Position numbers and translations under genes: made by a program. The notes beneath the pieces were generated by a model that ran no database searches, had not been told where the DNA came from, and worked only from the letters and a program-made list of their open reading frames with translations. Source: an uncultured Collinsella sp. (GTDB taxonomy: Bacteria; Actinomycetota; Coriobacteriia; Coriobacteriales; Coriobacteriaceae). Taken from it: a DNA stretch of 64,000 nt. The stretch lies in assembly GCA_900541875.1 (NCBI GenBank), contig UQLF01000003.1, forward strand, positions 62,001 through 126,000. The letters are read 5' to 3'. Shown piece after piece: positions 60,714 to 64,000 of this stretch (positions are counted from its first letter, which is position 1; every line of letters starts with the position of its first letter).

Positions 60714-61184
60714 CTACTGAGCGGTCGCGGTCGCGTTGGCGCCCGCGGCTGCATCCTGCGAAAAGTCAAGTGTAACGCTCTCGCTGGGCTCCACCATGCC
60801 ATAGGCGCCCGCAAGATCGCGAATACGCGTGTCGGCACCATAGACCGAATGCATGACCTCCAAGTCGGAGCTCTCATCGGTCGCCTTTTCGAGCGTGTTG
60901 GTAAGCTCGGCGTTGCTGTTGAGCACCTGGGCCGTAACGCCGGCGAGCGCCACGCGGGCGACGCCAATCGTCATGAAGATGGCCGCAATGATGCAAAACG
61001 TTTTAAGAACGCTCATGAAAACCGGGCTTACCGCCTGGTTTGCCTGACGGCCCGCGCCCGTGTAGACATCAAAGCGCGGCGTGCGCTGCTCACGGGGAGC
61101 AACGGGGGCCTGCGGCGTCTCACGATAGGCGGGCATGGCGTTCATATCATAGGCGAGTGCTGCGCTTGAAGTGTTGTAGCCCAT
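60714..61184 (-). CDS. ftsL: FtsL-like cell division protein
   Basis: Small bitopic protein of 156 residues: a cytoplasmic N terminus of about 57 residues rich in Pro, Ala and Arg, one helix at about 58-82 (FCIIAAIFMTIGVARVAL), then a short coiled coil (NSNAELTNTLEKATDESSDL) and an end segment RIRDLAGAYGMVEPSESVTL that matches the FtsL pattern of a C-terminal Gly-Met. The tail is Ala/Thr-rich. The name rests mainly on topology and on position between rsmH and ftsI. GGGAGG lies 9 bases before ATG 61184. Confidence 0.8.
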   Translation of the reverse strand: MGYNTSSAALAYDMNAMPAYRETPQAPVAPREQRTPRFDVYTGAGRQANQAVSPVFMSVLKTFCIIAAIFMTIGVARVALAGVTAQVLNSNAELTNTLEKATDESSDLEVMHSVYGADTRIRDLAGAYGMVEPSESVTLDFSQDAAAGANATATAQ

Positions 61185-61274
61185 GATATGCCGCCTCCCA
61201 TCCCGAGTACGTTGGTAGTGTGTTTAAGCTTCGTTTATGGTGCGAGCGGGAGGTCCAATATCGCGCGGTCGCGC

Positions 61275-62240
61275 CTACAGACGCTGCGCCACGCGGATTT
61301 TGGCTGATCTCGCCCGAGGGTTGCGCTCAACCTCATCAGGCTGGGCAACCAAGGGTTTGCGGGTGATGACCTTGAGTATCGGCACGTTGCCGCACACGCA
61401 CACCGGAATCTCCGGCGGACACGTGCACCCCTGGCTCATCTCCTTAAAGTGGTTCTTTACGATACGGTCCTCGAGCGAGTGATACGAGATGACGCAGATA
61501 CGTCCGCCCGGGTTGAGCCACCTGGTGGCGGCATCAAGCCCTCGTTCGAGCACATCGAGCTCGTGATTGACCTCGATGCGAATGGCCTGGAAACTTTTCT
61601 TGGCCGGGTGTCCACCATGCCGACGAGCGGCAGCCGGGATACCCGCCTTGATGATCTCGACAAATTGGCCGGTGGTTTCGATCGGTTCTTGCTCGCGGCG
61701 GCGCACGATCTCGCGCGCGATCTGCGAGGCGAACTTCTCTTCGCCGTAGACGCGTAGAATCCGGGCGAGGTCGTGTTCGTTATAGGTGTTGATGACCTCA
61801 GCTGCGTTTAAGGTGTTATTACCCGGATCCATCCGCATGTCCAATGGGGCGTCCTCGTTATACGAAAAGCCCCTGCCAGGGATATCGAGTTGCGGTGACG
61901 AAACGCCCAAATCGAACAGGAAGCCATCGACCCCGGGCACCTCGGCCGAGCAAAGCAGCTCGTCCAAGTCACCGAAGTTGCCCTTCAGCAGCTGGTGCGG
62001 AACGCCGGGAACCTCGCGGTCCAGACGGGCGCCAGCGGCCTCGAGGGCCATGTCGTCCTGATCGACGCCGAGCAAAAGGCCCGTCTCCCCCACCTGCGCG
62101 GCCATCTTTACCGAATGGCCGGCACCGCCAAGGGTGCAATCGCAGACAACGGAGCCGCTCTTTAGCCGCAGCGACTCAAGCACTTCGCCGAGCATGACAG
62201 GTTCATGCCGATATTCTTGTGTCAAGATCCCACGCTCCAT
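61275..62240 (-). CDS. rsmH: 16S rRNA m4C1402 methyltransferase RsmH (MraW)
   Basis: Methylates the ribosomal decoding site, 321 residues. Conserved parts are YRHEPVMLGEVLESL, CDCTLGGAGHS, DLGVSSPQLDIPGRGFSY, LDMRMDP and the C-terminal CVISYHSLEDRIVKNHF. The insertion with CTCPPEIPVCVCG holds four cysteines, which is common in actinobacterial forms. I use ATG 62240; a TTG at 62225 has GGAG 9 bases upstream and would give a protein 5 residues shorter. It follows mraZ by 20 bases. Confidence 0.95.
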   Translation of the reverse strand: MERGILTQEYRHEPVMLGEVLESLRLKSGSVVCDCTLGGAGHSVKMAAQVGETGLLLGVDQDDMALEAAGARLDREVPGVPHQLLKGNFGDLDELLCSAEVPGVDGFLFDLGVSSPQLDIPGRGFSYNEDAPLDMRMDPGNNTLNAAEVINTYNEHDLARILRVYGEEKFASQIAREIVRRREQEPIETTGQFVEIIKAGIPAAARRHGGHPAKKSFQAIRIEVNHELDVLERGLDAATRWLNPGGRICVISYHSLEDRIVKNHFKEMSQGCTCPPEIPVCVCGNVPILKVITRKPLVAQPDEVERNPRARSAKIRVAQRL

Positions 62241-62260
62241 CCGTTACCCGTGCCTTGCCC

Positions 62261-62695
62261 TTACGAGAAGAAGAGGTCCAGCAGGGCCTCATCGTCATCG
62301 TCCTCATCGGCCGCGGCGCGATCCCAAACCTCAAGGTGGTCGTAGTTGCCCACAACCGTGACCTCGCGGTCGAGGTTCGCCTGCTTGCGGAGAGACTCGG
62401 AAAGACCGATACGACCGGCGCTGTCCACGTCCATCGACGTGGTGCGCTTGTTGATCGCCCTCATGAGCTTCTGGTCATTAATGTCACGCGGGTTAAAACC
62501 CTCGTGGCCCTCACGACCCGCGAAGAGTCCTTCGACCCACTTATCGAAGGCCTCGGCAGAGAACACGTACAGAGCATCGACATCCAGGGCTTTGAACACG
62601 CGAACGTGCTCTCCAAGTTCCTCACGAAGGGGTGCAGGCAGGGACAGACGACCTTTTGCATCGAGATTGCGCTCGTATGCACCAGTCATTCCCAT
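62261..62695 (-). CDS. mraZ: Transcriptional regulator MraZ
   Basis: DNA-binding repressor of the division cluster, 144 residues. It has two AbrB-like halves, each with the DxxxR motif: DAKGRLSLP (12-20) and DSAGRIGLS (about 91-99). The end is acidic (DEDDDDEALLD). GGGAGGG lies 5 bases before ATG 62695. It heads the cluster, and G-rich TGGGG repeats lie upstream of its promoter, as expected for self-repression. Confidence 0.95.
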   Translation of the reverse strand: MGMTGAYERNLDAKGRLSLPAPLREELGEHVRVFKALDVDALYVFSAEAFDKWVEGLFAGREGHEGFNPRDINDQKLMRAINKRTTSMDVDSAGRIGLSESLRKQANLDREVTVVGNYDHLEVWDRAAADEDDDDEALLDLFFS

Positions 62696-62763
62696 GTGCG
62701 CCCTCCCCTCGGTTACTCAGATGGCACGTACGCGGGGAACCACCCCGCCTGTCGACGTCATCA

Positions 62764-62792
62764 ATAATATGGGGAACCGCCCCATTTTTCAA
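62764..62792 (-). promoter_or_regulatory. Probable mraZ promoter
   Basis: Minus-strand TTGAAA (62792-62787) and TATTAT (62769-62764) separated by 17 bases. The spacer itself contains the palindrome TGGGG CGGTT CCCCA. A second hairpin with the same GGTT-type loop follows in the leader at about 62732-62751. Confidence 0.65.
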
Positions 62793-62799
62793 CACCTTT

Positions 62800-62826
62800 C
62801 CCCACCCCTTCCCCCACCCCGCCCCA
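62800..62826 (-). promoter_or_regulatory. TGGGG repeat cluster, likely MraZ operator
   Basis: On the minus strand TGGGG occurs at 62826, 62816 and 62804 (spacings 10 and 12) just upstream of the mraZ -35. MraZ binds three or four TGGG-type repeats with about 10-bp spacing in other bacteria. The whole stretch to 62840 is almost pure G on this strand. Confidence 0.6.
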
Positions 62827-62859
62827 CTATTCCACCCCCAATATGTTGTAAAACACCCC

Positions 62860-62873
62860 CGAGCATATGTTCG
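62860..62873. promoter_or_regulatory. LexA-box-like palindrome
   Basis: CGAGCATATGTTCG differs at one position from the Gram-positive SOS box CGAACNNNNGTTCG. It lies about 65 bases upstream of the mraZ -35. Confidence 0.4.
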
Positions 62874-62896
62874 AAAACACAATATGTTGTGTTTTC
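62873..62896. promoter_or_regulatory. 24-bp palindrome upstream of mraZ
   Basis: Perfect 10-bp arms GAAAACACAA and TTGTGTTTTC around TATG, sharing a base with the LexA-like site. The half GTTGTAAAACAC also occurs near 62844-62856. Operator-like, factor unknown. Confidence 0.5.
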
Positions 62897-63056
62897 AGCA
62901 AAGGCGGGATGCCACCTGTAGAACCACGCCCGCGAACCTCAACCTTCAAGTTGACCTTGAGGCGATTTTTACGTCCCTTTACACGCCGTTCACATCGCCC
63001 CCAAACTCCCCCACCCACGGTACACACGGCCCACCACCGCGTCGGTGTCTGGCGAA

Positions 63057-63126
63057 AAATGGGACGGGCCCCAGATTGCCCATGCGCGCAAAAGTGCGTC
63101 TCGGCAATCTGGGGCCCGTCCCATTT
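63057..63126. repeat. Long perfect inverted repeat after xerD
   Basis: Two perfect 24-bp arms (63057-63080 and 63103-63126) around a 22-base loop that itself has GCGC / GTGC pairing. It lies directly behind the xerD stop and could end its transcript, although the minus-strand tail (after 63057) is TCGCC without a T run. Confidence 0.8.
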
Positions 63127-63157
63127 AATATTTATAAATATGCAGGTCAGCGAGGTG

Positions 63158-64000
63158 CTAGCGATGTGCTAGCGGATGCGCCGCCAGATAGACCTCGGTC
63201 AGTTGTGTTCGGTCGACATGCGTGTAGACCTGCGTGGTCGAAATATCGGCATGGCCCAAAATCTCCTGCAGCACACGCAGGTCGGCACCGCCCGCGAGCA
63301 TGTGGGTGGCAAAGGAGTGGCGCAAGGTATGGGGATGGAGCCCCACCAGCCCCACCTGACGCCCATACCGCTCGCATATCGCATGCACGGCTTGGCGCGA
63401 CAGGCGACGTCCGTTCTTATTTAAAAAGACCGCCGAGGTCTCGGTTCCGCGGGCATGGGCCGCCAAGCGAGAACGTCCCTCAGTTACATAGAGCGTCAGA
63501 GCTCGCGCCGCGCTTCCCACCAGTGGGGACAGGCGTTCCTTTGAGCCCTTACCGCGAACGAGTACAAAGCCATCGTCAATATGGATATCGCCCACATCGA
63601 GCCCAACCAGCTCACTCACACGCAAACCGCATCCGTAGAGCACTTCCAAGATGGCATGGTCGCGCAGTCCCATCTCGCCCTCGGGAAAGTCTTGATCGAG
63701 CAGCGCCGAGACATCCTCCACCGATAGATACTCCGGCAAACGCTCAGCCTTTTTAGGCAAGCGCAACGCCGCCGTCGGGTTTTGGGCCACGGCCCCATCG
63801 CGCACCAAAAAGGCATGCAGGCCCTTCACGGCCGCAAGCGCACGCTCCACCGAGGCATCGGAATAGCCCCCATCGCGACGGTCGGCGACAAAGCCCTCCA
63901 CAACCTGACGGGTCACCTCTTCAAAAGACACAATACCCGCCCGCTCCAGATAGGCGCAGTACGTCGTCAGGTCACGACGATAGGCCGCAATCGTGTTGCG
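63158..64000 (-). CDS. xerD: Tyrosine recombinase XerD, 5' end beyond window
   Basis: Chromosome-dimer resolving recombinase. From the window edge the frame reads NTIAAYRRDLTTYCAYLE, the expected N-terminal SAM-like region, so the GTG at 63931 is internal and the start lies outside. Catalytic residues are visible: Arg in YGCGLRVSELVGL, Lys in GKGSKERLSPL, HxxR in HPHTLRHSFATHML, His in LGHADISTTQVYTHV and the Tyr in the same segment. 280 residues are visible of about 300. XerC and XerD are alike; placing it beside the division genes does not settle which. Confidence 0.92.
   Translation of the reverse strand, partial: RNTIAAYRRDLTTYCAYLERAGIVSFEEVTRQVVEGFVADRRDGGYSDASVERALAAVKGLHAFLVRDGAVAQNPTAALRLPKKAERLPEYLSVEDVSALLDQDFPEGEMGLRDHAILEVLYGCGLRVSELVGLDVGDIHIDDGFVLVRGKGSKERLSPLVGSAARALTLYVTEGRSRLAAHARGTETSAVFLNKNGRRLSRQAVHAICERYGRQVGLVGLHPHTLRHSFATHMLAGGADLRVLQEILGHADISTTQVYTHVDRTQLTEVYLAAHPLAHR

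Noticed and set aside
62632..63756. 374-residue plus-strand frame across the mraZ-xerD gap
   Set aside because: It covers mraZ and xerD in antisense, is full of low-complexity Pro/Arg/His residues and crosses operators and a palindrome.

Overview
The window is GC-rich, densely coded bacterial chromosome and looks like a Gram-positive gut actinobacterium of the class Coriobacteriia, most likely Collinsella or a close relative. The grounds are the gene order of the division cluster (ftsZ, pgeF, yggS, sepF, yggT, divIVA on one strand), the absence of ftsA with SepF present, frequent GTG and TTG starts behind strong purine-rich ribosome binding sites, and a class A RNase P RNA. The genus is an inference; no 16S gene lies in the window.

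Layout. 1-5.4 kb (minus strand): molybdenum block, moeA and mog followed by modA, modB and modC (cut by the window start). 5.6-8.1 kb: a CLC-type anion transporter and a lipid kinase. 8.2-12.8 kb: a GGQ release-factor-like protein, xpt, an MFS exporter, metY and a small redox protein. 12.8-19.4 kb: yigZ, two tandem structured elements, rnpB, rpsA, a HAD phosphatase, a cysteine desulfidase-type enzyme, rpiB and ndk. 19.7-24.3 kb: argG, a small ORF, argH and a Cof-type HAD phosphatase. 24.6-30.3 kb: polA, an M18 aminopeptidase, yaaA and a membrane protein. 30.4-32.9 kb: TPP riboswitch, thiC and thiD. 32.9-38.9 kb: an SGNH hydrolase, a PARG-like protein, a BI-1 family membrane protein, a hypothetical protein, a Pit phosphate transporter with its DUF47 partner, and a nitroreductase. 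39-62.7 kb (all minus): divIVA, yggT, sepF, yggS, phoU, pstBACS, pgeF, ftsZ, ftsQ, murB, murC, murG, ftsW, murD, mraY, murF, ftsI, ftsL, rsmH and mraZ, read from low to high coordinate and therefore from last to first transcribed. 63.2-64 kb: xerD, cut by the window end.

How they work together. The largest unit makes lipid II and builds the septum: MurB, C, D and F, MraY and MurG make the precursor; FtsW and FtsI polymerise and cross-link it; FtsQ and FtsL organise the divisome; FtsZ with SepF forms the ring; DivIVA marks curved membrane. murE and ftsA are not in the cluster. A complete high-affinity phosphate uptake operon (pstSCAB-phoU) sits between pgeF and yggS, genes that are normally adjacent, and pstS is translationally coupled to pgeF. 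A tandem 11-bp repeat that resembles a PHO box lies upstream of pgeF. The molybdenum block imports molybdate and inserts it into molybdopterin. argG and argH complete arginine synthesis; thiC and thiD supply the thiamine pyrimidine.

Most of the window is housekeeping, and I see no defence island, prophage, insertion sequence or CRISPR array. The points most worth a second look are the pst insertion and its putative operator, a yggT gene that seems to start at ATC, two tandem structured elements behind rnpB, several families of long intergenic palindromes, a PARG-like protein whose expected catalytic Glu is Ala, a ModB permease with a large extracytoplasmic N-terminal domain, a nitroreductase whose codon use changes mid-gene, and the operator-rich region upstream of mraZ.
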